This document shows, one piece after another, positions 24,071-34,876 of a stretch of DNA of 64,000 nt (position 1 is its first letter; every line of letters starts with the position of its first letter). The notes beneath the pieces are model-generated. The model saw nothing but the letters and a program-made list of their open reading frames with translations, ran no database searches and was not told the origin of the DNA. The position numbers and the translations under genes were made by a program. The DNA comes from Endothia cerciana. Its lineage: Eukaryota; Ascomycota; Sordariomycetes; Diaporthales; Cryphonectriaceae. Where the stretch lies: the NCBI GenBank assembly GCA_026119935.1, contig JALRMH010000068.1, positions 1-64,000 on the forward strand, given 5' to 3'.

Positions 24071-25378
24071 TCACTTTAGTGTCCTTGTTCTTTTCCTCGA
24101 TGCCACTGCTGCTGTGGCGGCTGGGCTCGGTGAGCCCTTCCCTTCCACTTTGACCGTTGTAGACACCGTGGCCCTCTTCCTCTTTGATGGCGTGGCTGTA
24201 GGCGTCGAGACCGGCGTCGGGAGAGTTTCCGTGGTCTCGATATTGACCGTCTCCAGATTCGAATCCCCTTCCAGCTTCTTAACAAGGCGGTCCGAAAACG
24301 TCTTGAGGTCGGCTGTGAAGAGCACCGAGTGGGCCCATCCAGCTTGACTTCCCCACAACCCCCGGAAATGATCCCCTACGGCGTCGTACATGGCCTTAGT
24401 GAGGGTCTTGTTCTTGCTCTTTCCGCCGAACTTATAATCGCGCATCGCGATCTGCCATACATGGGTGTCGACCGGAACTGCCTCGCCCCAGCCTAGGCCC
24501 ATGAGGCAGACGCAATCTGCGACCTTGGGCCCGACTCCGCAGAGCTCAAGGAGCTGCTCGTGAGCGCGCTTGTATGTCGACGGCTCATCGTCCGATGTGG
24601 TCGGCAGCAGTGCGGCTCCCCAGGCTTTGCTGTCCGGGTTCCGTAAGTCTTGCAGCCACCCCGCTGGTCTATCCTGGGAGATGTTGCGCGCCGTCTCGGC
24701 GATGTATTTTGCTCGGTAGCCAAATCCCAGCTCGCGAAGGTGGGCTTCAACTCCAGGGGAGGTGAGAGACCTCGGTGTTGGAAAATCGTGAAATACCTCG
24801 TCGCCAATCGTCCCGATATATGGTCCGTAGTGGAGGCACAGCTTATGTACCATCTGTGATATCCTCGAGATGTTGTTGTTGCTGCTACAGATGAAGCCTA
24901 CGAGTGTTTCCCAGGCGTCCTGATTCAATATTCTGACGCCCGTAAACCCCGATGCTCTTTTCCGGAAGTTGGGATCAGCCCCTGCCCACTGCTTGTAAAG
25001 CTTGGTCAGGTCGTGGTGCAGGTTGAAATAGTGCCTCAAGAGCTCCTCGCTGTCATCGGGCCTAGTCTCACCCGGGGGGTTTCTCTTCACTTTGGAGGAA
25101 GCAGGTGGAGTCAAGGGAGCGGCAATAGTCGTGGGCCAAGTGACTCGGTAGTGTAAGTGCTCCGGATCCTGCTTTAGAGACACGATCCTGCCATGAAGTG
25201 TGCAGTGCCTGGAGCAACCTTAGCGTGTGTTGATCGGCAGGAGAAGAGAGGCTCGCGGATACCATTCATCATTGAGTTGCCTCCACCTGAAAGACTGTCC
25301 ACATCTCAAGGTCGTGTCGATGCAAAGTTCCGTGAGGCTCAGGGGCAGCTTACGCCACTCTGGCTTTCTTGGGGCCAT
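24071..25378 (-). CDS. OGG1: 8-oxoguanine DNA glycosylase/AP lyase
   Basis: Bifunctional base-excision repair enzyme that removes 8-oxoguanine opposite cytosine and nicks the abasic site, in nucleus and possibly mitochondria. 417 aa; exons 25378-25263 and 25208-24071, in phase. The N-terminal domain begins EWRKLPLSLTEL and carries the hallmark GQSFRWRQ. The helix-hairpin-helix-GPD signature is LCGVGPKVADC with the catalytic Lys near 267, and PVDTHVW with the catalytic Asp near 286; both key residues are intact. A 60-70 aa basic C-terminal tail (SKRKRAT, SRKRTRTLK) is probably a nuclear localisation signal. It is head to head with the U2AF65 gene. Confidence 0.95.
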
Positions 25379-25921
25379 TTTGGAGAGCCTGGAGAGACGC
25401 TGACGAGACTTTGAAGCGTAGAAGAGGAGTCCGCCTTGGACACCAGCCGAGAGTGAGCCTCGAGAGGGTCGGGCCTTCTGAAACGCAATTAAGAACGCGT
25501 CTGAAGGTGGGAAAAGATGGGAGGAATCTAGGTCTAAGGGGGCCTTCACCACGAGAAGGTTGTCGACCTGGGCCCACTGATTCTTTAGGCAGGGGTCTCT
25601 GAGGCTAGCCCCGATATGGCTTAGTATCAACTGCCAGGAAAATCAACCTCGACTGCTGGTCGCTGTGCTGTAGGTGCACTTTGGCCGTCGCTGGAGCTTT
25701 TTCCACCTCATCATCAACACCACCAGCTCTTTCCTGGGACCAGCCACCACCACCACCCTTCAGCCCCGGATTTCATGGTCTTGCCACAATCCTAGTCGCG
25801 CTTTAAGAGGGTCAGTTCCGACATGGATCAGGTCTGGATCGCGATGGAATCTTGCTGACTGCCCACCTCCAGGTTTCTCTCCAACCTCTGGTATTTTGAT
25901 CGTGGGCAACTCCTGCTGACT
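25379..25921. promoter_or_regulatory. Shared head-to-head promoter region of OGG1 and U2AF65
   Basis: 543 bp separate the two start codons and must contain both promoters and 5' leaders. No further gene is supported and I could not pick out a TATA box. Confidence 0.5.
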
Positions 25922-27755
25922 ATGGATCGAAAAGATGGAGGCCGACATGGCTCTTCCAGGGACCATGGTGTATGTGTCATCCTTTCACCCCTTGTCCCCT
26001 TCCTTCCTTGATTGGGACTGACCTGGTGCGGCTTGTAGTCCTCTCGACGCGACCGTGATGACCGACGAGACCGTGACCGCGACCGGCGCCGCCGCTCGCG
26101 ATCCCCTTACGACAGCTCCCGCCGGCGCGATGCTGGCGGTGAGGTAGACTCGTACTCCTCCAGCCGAAACCATCGCGACCGCGAACGTGAGGACCGCTAT
26201 TCCGGCCGGCGCGAGAGGGACTGGGACCGCGATCCACGTGGCGGTAGGCGTGAGGGCGGCCGTAGGGACGACGACCGACCCCCGCGCCGCGATCGCGACC
26301 TATTCGACGATCGCCGCCGAGGCCCACGAGATGGCGGCGCCGGTGGCCACTTCGACCGAGAACGCGAGCGGCGCCGAAGCGAATCCCCGCCACCCAAGAA
26401 AAGGGAGCCTACGCCGGATCTGACGAATGTCGTCTCCATTCTGGAGCGCAAGAGACGGTTGACGCAGTGGGACATCAAGCCTCCTGGGTACGAGAATGTC
26501 ACGGCCGAGCAGGCCAAGCTGTCGGGGATGTTTCCGCTGCCCGGCGCGCCCAGACAGCAGGCCATGGACCCCACCAAGCTGCAAGCCTTCATGAAGGAGC
26601 CCGGTGGTGCGGTCAACAGCGCTTCCCTGAAGCCCACCAACTCCCGACAGGCCAAGCGCCTCATCGTCTCGAACCTTCCCCCCTCCGCGACCGAGGAGAG
26701 CATCCTCGGCTTCTTCAACCTCCAGCTCAACGGCCTCAATGTCATTGAGTCTACCGACCCTTGCTCCCTTGCCCAAATGTCCTCCGACCGGACCTTCGCC
26801 CTCCTCGAGTTCAAGACCGCCGAGGATGCTACCGTTGCTCTTGCTCTTGATGGTCAGTCCATGGAGGCAGATGATGCGGACGGCGCAGCGAACAGCTCCT
26901 CGCAAGGTCTGCAGATCCGTCGACCAAAGGACTACATCGTGCCTGCCGTCGTCGACGATCCAAATTACGAGCCCGGCCGTATACTGAGCGTCGTGATCGA
27001 TACACCCAACAAGATCAGTGTAACCAACATTCCTCCCTATCTGAGCTCGGAACAGGTTCTCGAGCTTTTGAACAGCTTCGGCGAGCTGAAGGCCTTCGTC
27101 CTGGCGCAGGACCGCGGCACCGAGGAGTCTCGCGGCATCGCCTTCTGTGAATACCTTGATCCGGCCGCCACTGAAGTCGCTATCAAGGGCCTCGACGGCA
27201 TGGAGCTCGGCGACAGGCATCTGAAGGTGCGCAAGGCAAGCATAGGGATCACCCAGGTCGCTGGTGTGGAGATGGGAGTCAATGCTATGTCCATGCTCGC
27301 TGGTACCACGTCCACCGACTCGGAGGTTACCCGCGTGCTGCAGCTGCTCAATATGGTGACCCCGGAGGAGTTGATGGATCCGGACGACTACGAAGGTAAG
27401 CGTCCGAAGGACAGATGTGAGATGCGTCATCAATCACTAACGTGCGAGTACAGAAATCTGCGAAGACGTGCGAGACGAGTGTGGCAAGTTTGGCACCATC
27501 CTTGAACTCAAGGTGCCTCGACCCAGTGGTGGTAGCAAACAGTCTGCAGGTATTGGCAAGATCTATGTCAAGTTCGACGGCCCTGAGTCGGCCACGAAGG
27601 CACTCAAGGCCCTGGCCGGTAGGAAGTTTGCGGACAGAACTGTCGTCACCACATATTTCCCAGAAGTATGTCTCTTTTTCTTCCGAAGTCCACTCCGTCA
27701 ACAGCAGCGTTCCTAACTCATGTCGCAGGAGAATTTCGAAGTCAACGCTTGGTAG
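25922..27755 (+). CDS. Splicing factor U2AF large subunit (U2AF65-like)
   Basis: Nuclear splicing factor that binds the polypyrimidine tract upstream of 3' splice sites and helps recruit U2 snRNP. 547 aa; exons 25922-25969, 26039-27395, 27454-27665 and 27729-27755, all in phase. Residues about 17-150 are an Arg-rich RD/RS region. A short conserved segment, RRLTQWDIKPPGYE, follows. RRM1 starts at KRLIVSNLPPSATEE, RRM2 at NKISVTNIPPYLSSEQV, and the C-terminal U2AF-homology motif at VTPEELMDPDDYEEI, ending FPEENFEVNAW like the family C-terminus. The last coding exon is only 27 nt but encodes this conserved end, which supports it. Likely essential. Confidence 0.95.
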
Positions 27756-28829
27756 GCGAGACGTTGCCTTCACGACAGGATCGAGGGAGCACTTTGGTCC
27801 AAGCACGAAGAGTGACAAGGACCTGGTCATTACTGGAGAAGGCCACCCAAAAATAAAGGATATCATCGCCGTCGTAGTAACCTGCGGCCGATGGCCTAGG
27901 CCCGAGGAGGCTACGGGATCAAGTCTATACAAGATTGATCAGGCACTCGGACGGGCATCATGCCGCAATAATAGGAGTAAATCTGGCCCTGTACAACAGA
28001 ACTAGATAGTCCAGCATGGCTGCAGCAAAATCGTAGGACTTGACAGCATCAACATCGCCGTGAAATTTCATATGGTCAATGTCACTGCGCATAAATAACC
28101 GTTGAAGATCGATACCGATCCCGAGAGCGTAGATTGAATCTGCTGTCTAACCTGGCAACCATGCCAACATGAGTTCCTCTTATTGAGGACCCCAGTTCTA
28201 GCCCAGCTCACCAGGTCCTGTATCGTGATACCGTGCTTCGCTACGCACCCAAACGATGTCACAATTACCTGGAGATGGAATCAGCAATCGCTCACGTCCA
28301 TAGAACGAGGTGCAAGGGTACTGCGCAGAGGAAGTGCTGTTCAGAAGTCCATTACATTCATCGGCATCCCCGAGGGGAGCCTAACATAAGAGGTACCAGA
28401 ATATAAAATTTTCAAAGGTTGTTGATCATCACGATAGCACGGGAGCGAGTGAGGGAGCGAGTGACGCAGGGCAGGTGAGCTTGCTTACCAGCTGCGGTGC
28501 GCTGCGAGATTCATTACAGCAGCCACAGGTTTTTGACGATGAGAAACGGACAGAAGTTTTCTTTTGGGGAAGACTTGCGCAGAATTATCAAGGTCGCTGA
28601 GAGAAAGCACGGGCAGCTGCAGTTCTTACAGCTGTTGCCGGTCCGGCTACACCTGGCTGGCCGCACGCCCGCGGAACCCACTGACTAGTAACAAACTCCA
28701 AAATTCCAGCTACCACTCCACCCTTTCAAGATCTCCGTCGCCTTTTCCAAGTCGACAACCACCAAACGCCAATTGACGATAACCCGGCCATCTTTCCCCC
28801 ATCACCATCACCGATCACCACCAGACAAA
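27756..28829. other. Gene-free interval upstream of RPS13
   Basis: About 1.1 kb. It contains the U2AF65 3' UTR and the RPS13 promoter. The last 150 bp before RPS13 are rich in C and A with pyrimidine stretches, as in many fungal ribosomal-protein leaders. A GAGTGAGGGAGCGAGTGA purine repeat lies near 28445-28463. Confidence 0.45.
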
Positions 28830-29763
28830 ATGGGTCGTCTTCACTCCAACGGAAAGGGTATCTCCGCCTCGGCTCTGCCCTACAGCCGCACACCCCCTTC
28901 GTGGCTCAAGACCACCCCCGAGCAGGTTGTCGAGCAGATCTGCAAGCTGGCCAAGAAGGGTGCCACGCCCTCCCAGATCGGTGTTGTCCTGCGTGACAGC
29001 CACGGTATCGCTCAGGTCAAGGTCGTCACTGGTATGCTCCCTCACTGCTCTAGAAGATGCCGGGGGAGATGGAAAGACGAGTCGAGGTTTTTCGTGACGA
29101 GGTTGGCTGACAGCGCGGGCAATAGGTAACAAGATCCTGCGCATCCTCAAGTCCAGCGGTACGATCCACCCCAACTCCCCCCGACAACTTCGCCGAAACC
29201 ACCCAAGAAATAATCGATGAGCGAACACATTCCCCGTCTACGCAGCGCGCTACAGCGTGATACCCTGCTCTGCGACGCAGACACACCTAGGTCTCTATGC
29301 GAAAGCTCGATCTCGGGTTGTGAAAGGGCTACATTGCTTGCGCGCGCACCTCGCACACACAAAAAAAAAAAAAAAAACCACCATATATGCCTCTGCTCGG
29401 TCATGTGCTGACAGAGAGACTGAAATAGGCCTCGCCCCCGATATCCCTGAGGACCTTTACATGTTGATCAAGAAGGTATGTTCCCTTCTCATTCTCAGAC
29501 CTCCTGAGCCCAGGCCTGTCCATGTCTTACCAGCCTGTTCCCTTTTGCATTCTGGTAGTGGAAGCTGACCGGCATTCCTCTATTCCTAGGCCGTCGCCGT
29601 CCGCAAGCACCTCGAGCGCAACCGCAAGGACAAGGACTCCAAGTTCCGTCTCATTCTGATCGAGTCCCGTATCCACCGTCTGGCCCGCTACTACAAGACC
29701 GTCGGTGTCCTGCCTCCCACCTGGCGCTACGAGGCTGCCACCGCTTCTACCATGGTCTCCTAA
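28830..29763 (+). CDS. RPS13: Small-subunit ribosomal protein S13 (uS15)
   Basis: Cytosolic 40S ribosomal protein of the uS15 family. 151 aa, exactly the usual eukaryotic length. Exons are 28830-29031, 29126-29158, 29429-29475 and 29590-29763; the two inner exons are only 33 and 47 nt, and all phases agree. Motifs in order are MGRLHSNGKGIS, QIGVVLRDSHGIAQV, NKILRILKSSG, LAPDIPEDLY and IESRIHRLARYYK, ending with WRYEA. The second intron (about 270 nt) carries a long poly-A run near 29361-29377. Translation-machinery codon bias is strong in all exons. Confidence 0.97.
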
Positions 29764-30319
29764 GCATCATGTGCTCCATGATCGACAGGTTGTGGAAGGA
29801 AGGGAACTTGGCTGCCGGTATTCATCATGCGATGATCATGATGGAGAACTACTCGGGTATGGAGTTGGGGCGGACTGGTAAAAACTTGATACAGCATGAC
29901 AATGCATTTCACAAAGGTCACTTGCGCAGATGCCTGAGGAATCCAAGGCAGATCAACCCTTCAATTGGTATCCGAGTATTGCAGAGATCGAGACAAAAGT
30001 GTATTTGGTATCATTCCGTTCCATTTCATTCCGCCAGACCGCGACGCCGTGCACCCATGCTGCCATTCCATAGATAGGGAACTTCGTCGCCATTCCCTTT
30101 CCCGCCTTCCATACTCATCAACGGATGCGTCACCTATTGAGACGAGTAGTTGTCAGTGCTTGGGACAGTATATCTAGACAGGAAGCCGGGTCGCAAACTG
30201 GACTCACCCAAAGCTGAGAAGCTAAGCTCCTGTGCCCATCATGCAGACGCGGGATTAAGGCAACCCACGGCCACCGTATCACCGCAGGAGGAAACAAGCA
30301 CCAGACTTCGTCGTCACAT
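29764..30319. other. Convergent 3' region of RPS13 and SDC1
   Basis: 556 bp between two genes that end toward each other; it must carry both 3' UTRs. Nothing else is supported. Confidence 0.45.
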
Positions 30320-31321
30320 CTACTGCTCGACGCCATTCATCTCCTTGTCCTCACCGGCAGCAGGGACAGCAGTCTCGCCAGCCGGTGCAGCCTCGTACTC
30401 GGCGCTACGCTTGAGGAGGAACTCGCCGAGCACGCGCAGGGGATCAGCGGGCCTTTCGCAAAGTATACCATTAGCATCTCTTCCCCTCCAGACTGGTCAC
30501 AGATGACCAGCACGGCAGGTCCAGACTCACTTCTTGACAGCCAGCATCTTCATACCATCCAGCACATGCTGCGTGACCTTCTGGTTGAGGTAGACACGGG
30601 TCGGTGCACCGTTCTCAGCGGCCTCGGCGGGCATGGCGGAGCGCTCGGTGGGGACGGCAGAGGGGGCGCGAGAGGCGCTGCCGGCTTGCTGCTGGTCGTC
30701 CTTGACGCGGCCGGGGATGTTGGGGGTCGCGGTGCGGGCGGGAGAGCTCGCGTTGCCGGCGCCATCGTAGTTGGTCGCCGGGGCGGCAGAGGGCACTTGG
30801 GTGCTAGCATTCTTGAAGATGTGCGTAACGCGGTTAGCATTGTATTTCAGAACAACAATGCGAGAGGGCCGAGGGGAGGAGGAAGTAGAAGGGGTGGGCT
30901 GCTGAAGAGCCATGGTGGGAAAGTGTGGTGGCTGCGAGAGTAGGTTTGTCTACTTGGTGCAATGGTGTTGTTGATCTCAGAACCTGCCCCAGGAAGTAGA
31001 GAGAACAGCTGTTTGGGTCCGAACAAACAATTTAGAATTGTCCCGATCGTCAGGAAGGAAGAAATGGCGGCGCGTGCAGAAGGTATGGCATCCAGGAGGT
31101 TAGGTGACCAAGGTGACCTGCATGAAAGGGTGGCTCACAGGTGGTAGTTCTGCCGTCTTTGCCGCCTTTCCAGCTTCTTCCTGGCCGCTCATTGAAACGT
31201 CTTGTACACTATCATTGTTCTGCCCACTTTCCGCGCCGGCAAAGCTGGCTGCATCCTCGAATGGAAGGCTGCCAGAGCCGTCCGGGGCGGCAGTGGGATT
31301 GAACACTGCAGTGTCTGCCAT
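30320..31321 (-). CDS. COMPASS subunit Sdc1 (Dpy-30 domain)
   Basis: Subunit of the Set1/COMPASS histone H3 Lys4 methyltransferase complex; the Dpy-30 motif dimerises and docks on the Bre2-type subunit. The motif spans the last intron: TRVYLNQKVTQHVLDGMKML then KPADPLRVLGEFLLKRS. Preferred exons are 31321-31139, 30931-30531 and 30452-30320 (238 aa). The upstream exon starts MADTAVFNP and joins in phase through GTGAGC...CTCGCAG. A shorter form from the internal ATG at 30913 (171 aa) is also possible. The region before the motif is low-complexity Ser/Pro/Ala. The Dpy-30 call is strong; the N-terminus is not settled. Confidence 0.83.
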
Positions 31322-31799
31322 CTGGAAGACACTACTGGATGTTGACAACGGCTGCCGTGTTACAACAAGCAGCGCGGTCCGGGGTCAGAAGGTGGTGAGT
31401 TGACCTTCAGGTTGTGTCAGTCGCGTCGGAGTCGGCGTTGGAAGGGTGAAGAGGTAAGGATATAGGTGAAGGTGGTCGAGGAATGCGTGCTGGAGGTTGA
31501 GACTCTACGACCCTTGCCTGACGTTGCTTGAGGGTTGTGGCCGGGGTTTAGTAGGGGGGGAAAATACGACAGGGGCTACTGCAGGGGTGATGAGTTGCTC
31601 GGCCAGGGACTGACACGCTAAAGCGCGTCTGCCAAATGACATCAACGCGTGAAAATCTGCCGTCTGCCAAAAGGGAAACACCTCTTTGTAGTAAGCGGGC
31701 AACTTTTTAGGCCGCGGCTTTGACTTGTTTGGCAAGTCATGCTGGGTCCCGTCGGGCGGCGCTCCTCTGCATCGCCAATGAAGACGCCCGCTTTTCGCA
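31322..31799. promoter_or_regulatory. Head-to-head promoter region of SDC1 and FAN1
   Basis: 478 bp between divergent start codons (or about 890 bp if the short SDC1 start is used). Promoters of both are expected here; no motif stands out. Confidence 0.45.
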
Positions 31800-34415
31800 A
31801 TGGATGCCTTCATGCGCAGATCTGCGCCGTCGAGGTCACGAGAAGCCCTGGCTGATATCTCAAACTCCGGTGACGCGACCACGAGCTCTTCTGGACGACC
31901 TGCGAAAAGACCGAGGCTAGATGACTCCAGAGAAGAAGACGCTGACTATGAGGCTGAATATGTCGATGTAGACGACAGGTCGTCTGACACGTCATCTACC
32001 GAGCCTATCAGGCAACCTTCTAAACCACTACCAAGGCGGAGGCGGGAGGTGATACCTGATTCCGAGGACGAGGATCAAGATCAGCATGACTTGTTGTTTC
32101 ATCACCATGGAACAGCTATGGAGAGCGCCTTACCTCCGGTGACGGCTGACGAGGGGGCCATCGAGGAGTACGAGGCCATGCGAGCCTCTCAAGCGAGCAC
32201 GGAAGAGAAGGACGGCCCTGGTTCAGATATCGATCGGAGGAGGTGGGTCAGAGGAAAGAGCTCCATCTATGTCGATGCGTTCAACCTCGCATTGGACACG
32301 GTGCTGGAGGAAGAATCTCACCTCTTTGATGAGAAAGAAATGACCGTGTTTCAACGGTGGCGTGACCTTGACTACGAGGCCCAATACCTCTACGTTCGTC
32401 TGTTCCTGCGGAAGACCTCTGCTTGGCACCGTCAAGATCGTTTGGGATACTACAGCGACATCTCTCATCCCAATGTTGCCATCACAGCACTGCAGCAGGC
32501 TCACGACTTCCCAGACGAAGCAACGAAGACCGCTGCTAATGACCAAGGTGACATAGACGGTGTCGCTCTGCAGGACTGGTCGCTTAGCGACACCTTCACC
32601 TTTGCGGACGCGTCAGAAGACTGCATCACTTCAGTCGATGGAGCTGCCGCGCTGTTGAGCCTGGATGAGCTGAAGGGACTTGCCAAGGAGGCTAAGTTGC
32701 AGGGTAAGAACAAGGCCGATATCCTTAAAAAGCTGCTTCGCATGTCCTCACGGCAGAGCGGTCTCATGGCCGTAGGTTTAAGACGAGAGGGCACCAACGG
32801 ATCTACCGGCTCACGTGAACGTGATGAGGGCAGCAAAACGCCAGACCCGGATCGCAGCCTGGACTCAAATCGCAACCAGCACTTCCTGACCAAGATGCTG
32901 GCAATCACTGGACCCTGCATCCGAATATCACCGCCGATCTTCAAGCTCTTTGAGCGTGTCCATCTTGTCTTTTACCGGTCGACAGAATGGACTGAGAAAT
33001 CTCTCACAGCCATTATCCTCGCCAAGATCTCCAGATGGAACTTCCCGCCCTACATTGTGGACAGAACAACCAACATCTTTCCAGACCGGCAGGCTCTGTT
33101 GGAGTTCGAGCATGCCATGAGGCTGGAATTCGAGATTGACCAGATACTCGAGTTCAACGGCCCGCCCGGCGAAGAGGGTTACCGCCGTACCTTAGAGATT
33201 TTCGACGGCATAAGAGACCGCTGGCGAAAGCTTCTGGAAGAGGAGCGCCGCAAAGAAGAACAGGTGTACGAATTTGGCGAGGGAGCATACCTGCGTCGCT
33301 TTAACGCCGCTCATGCCTACACCAGGGTAGCACACAAGGCAGCTTACGTCTACGGCCGTCTGCACGAGTACTGCAAAGAACACACGCTCCTCGCTGAGTG
33401 CCTAGCTCAGCGTCTCTTTCAAATGGCTCGCCGTGGATCATGGTACCAGCGCAAGGCTCTTCTTGAAGAGCACTACATGTTCGAGGCAGATCCCAGCCCC
33501 AAGTTCACGGATCCCGAGCAGCAGAAAAAGCACTGGCGCCGTGTTGCTGTCGCAACATGCGAAGCCGCGCTTGAAGATCGAGACTGCCACCTCATCTACC
33601 ACTACGATCTGCAGAAACGCCTTAACAAACTCGAGAAGCGGCTACGGATTCCCAAACGCCTCCAGCACGATTTCGGCCACGTCCGACTCCAGAAGCCCGA
33701 AGAGCACTCTGTGACCGGCGTCCAGATCAAACGTGATGATCCGATGGCGGGCAAGCGCGGCGGAACATCTACCAAGACAGTCTGGGTGGACGAGGCCGAG
33801 GGTGGTGGCGAATGCAGTGTCGAGGCCATGTGCCTATCTCACTACCGCAGGAAGGGCTGGAAGGGCTATCATTCCGAGGGCGGCATCCTAAGGGCTCTAT
33901 TCGCCTATCTCTTCTACGACATCCTCTTCCTCTACATCCCCAACGTCTTCCAGACGGCCTATCAGACCTGTCCTCTCGACCTGCACACCGATGCGTTCTA
34001 TCCCACGCGAGCGAGCGAGATCAACCACCGCCTCGTGTCGATCGCCAACGGCGATGCTCCCCGCATCATTCGCGAGGTGGACGCCGCGCACCGGGAACGG
34101 AGAACATGCGTCGTTGGGCTGAACTGGGACTACGAGCTGGAAGACCTCGTTGAACTCGCAGGCTGTTTCCGCGGCGAGGCGCTGGCTGCCGTATGCAAGG
34201 TCATGGCGCAGGAGTATCGCCAGCGCGGCGGCGGGGTGCCGGATTTGGTGCTCTGGCGGATGGAGCCGGAGCCGGAGTGTATGTTCGGCGAGGTGAAGAG
34301 CGCAAATGATCGTCTGAGTGACACTCAGCGGTTGTGGATTCATGTCCTGACTGGCGCGGGAGTTAGGGTTGCACTGGTGAATGCTGTTGCGGGAGAGGTC
34401 AGGCACGTGGGCTGA
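31800..34415 (+). CDS. FAN1: FAN1-type structure-specific nuclease
   Basis: Fanconi-associated nuclease homologue that trims DNA at interstrand crosslinks, with 5' flap endonuclease and exonuclease activity in the nucleus. Intronless, 871 aa. Residues 1-110 are acidic and disordered with a KRPRLD basic patch. A SAP-like DNA-binding motif lies around 283-310 (LSLDELKGLAKEAKLQGK). A TPR-like helical middle follows. The C-terminal VRR-NUC domain carries the PD-(D/E)xK core: PDLVLW with Asp near 814 and GEVKSANDRLSDTQ with Glu/Lys near 831-833; all are present. No UBZ zinc finger is visible at the N-terminus, as is usual for fungal members. Start ATG 31800 is the first in frame. Confidence 0.93.
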   Translation: MDAFMRRSAPSRSREALADISNSGDATTSSSGRPAKRPRLDDSREEDADYEAEYVDVDDRSSDTSSTEPIRQPSKPLPRRRREVIPDSEDEDQDQHDLLFHHHGTAMESALPPVTADEGAIEEYEAMRASQASTEEKDGPGSDIDRRRWVRGKSSIYVDAFNLALDTVLEEESHLFDEKEMTVFQRWRDLDYEAQYLYVRLFLRKTSAWHRQDRLGYYSDISHPNVAITALQQAHDFPDEATKTAANDQGDIDGVALQDWSLSDTFTFADASEDCITSVDGAAALLSLDELKGLAKEAKLQGKNKADILKKLLRMSSRQSGLMAVGLRREGTNGSTGSRERDEGSKTPDPDRSLDSNRNQHFLTKMLAITGPCIRISPPIFKLFERVHLVFYRSTEWTEKSLTAIILAKISRWNFPPYIVDRTTNIFPDRQALLEFEHAMRLEFEIDQILEFNGPPGEEGYRRTLEIFDGIRDRWRKLLEEERRKEEQVYEFGEGAYLRRFNAAHAYTRVAHKAAYVYGRLHEYCKEHTLLAECLAQRLFQMARRGSWYQRKALLEEHYMFEADPSPKFTDPEQQKKHWRRVAVATCEAALEDRDCHLIYHYDLQKRLNKLEKRLRIPKRLQHDFGHVRLQKPEEHSVTGVQIKRDDPMAGKRGGTSTKTVWVDEAEGGGECSVEAMCLSHYRRKGWKGYHSEGGILRALFAYLFYDILFLYIPNVFQTAYQTCPLDLHTDAFYPTRASEINHRLVSIANGDAPRIIREVDAAHRERRTCVVGLNWDYELEDLVELAGCFRGEALAAVCKVMAQEYRQRGGGVPDLVLWRMEPEPECMFGEVKSANDRLSDTQRLWIHVLTGAGVRVALVNAVAGEVRHVG

Positions 34416-34876
34416 CCTGTGGCGTAACCTTTGGGATGAGGTCGTCGCATCCGCCCAATCATTGCATAGCGTGTCCCATCACATCCGGATAACTGCATCC
34501 AAACTGTTGCCTCGGTGGCATGCCGACCTTGCCAGATTTTTCAAAGTTACTACCGCTTATGTATCCTTGTTAGGCCCTATTAAGTAGACACCTAGGGTAC
34601 CTGCTACTTAGTGAGTGCCCGTGCTTGATGATCAGATACTATGTAGTGCGCAATACCTATATGAGCAGCAACGACATCGGGTGAAACCGCCCACTGAAAC
34701 ATCATGGCCCTTTACCAGCTCCCTAGCTCAATTGCGCGATGGAGACTACCATAGTACCTTGAAAATGACACTCTTCCTAGTCATTCAACCTAGATGTAGT
34801 ATTCTCCGCACCCTGCTAGGAATAAGCGTGTCGGCCTCCTTTTAACTTGAAGTTGACAACGTCGCTCAACACGAAA
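34416..34876. other. Gene-free interval upstream of the SET-domain gene
   Basis: 461 bp holding the FAN1 3' UTR and the promoter of the next gene. Nothing else is supported. Confidence 0.4.

Noticed and set aside
26300..27433. Long minus-strand open frame opposite the U2AF65 gene
   Set aside because: It mirrors the U2AF65 exons, lacks family motifs and is explained by strong codon bias on the other strand.
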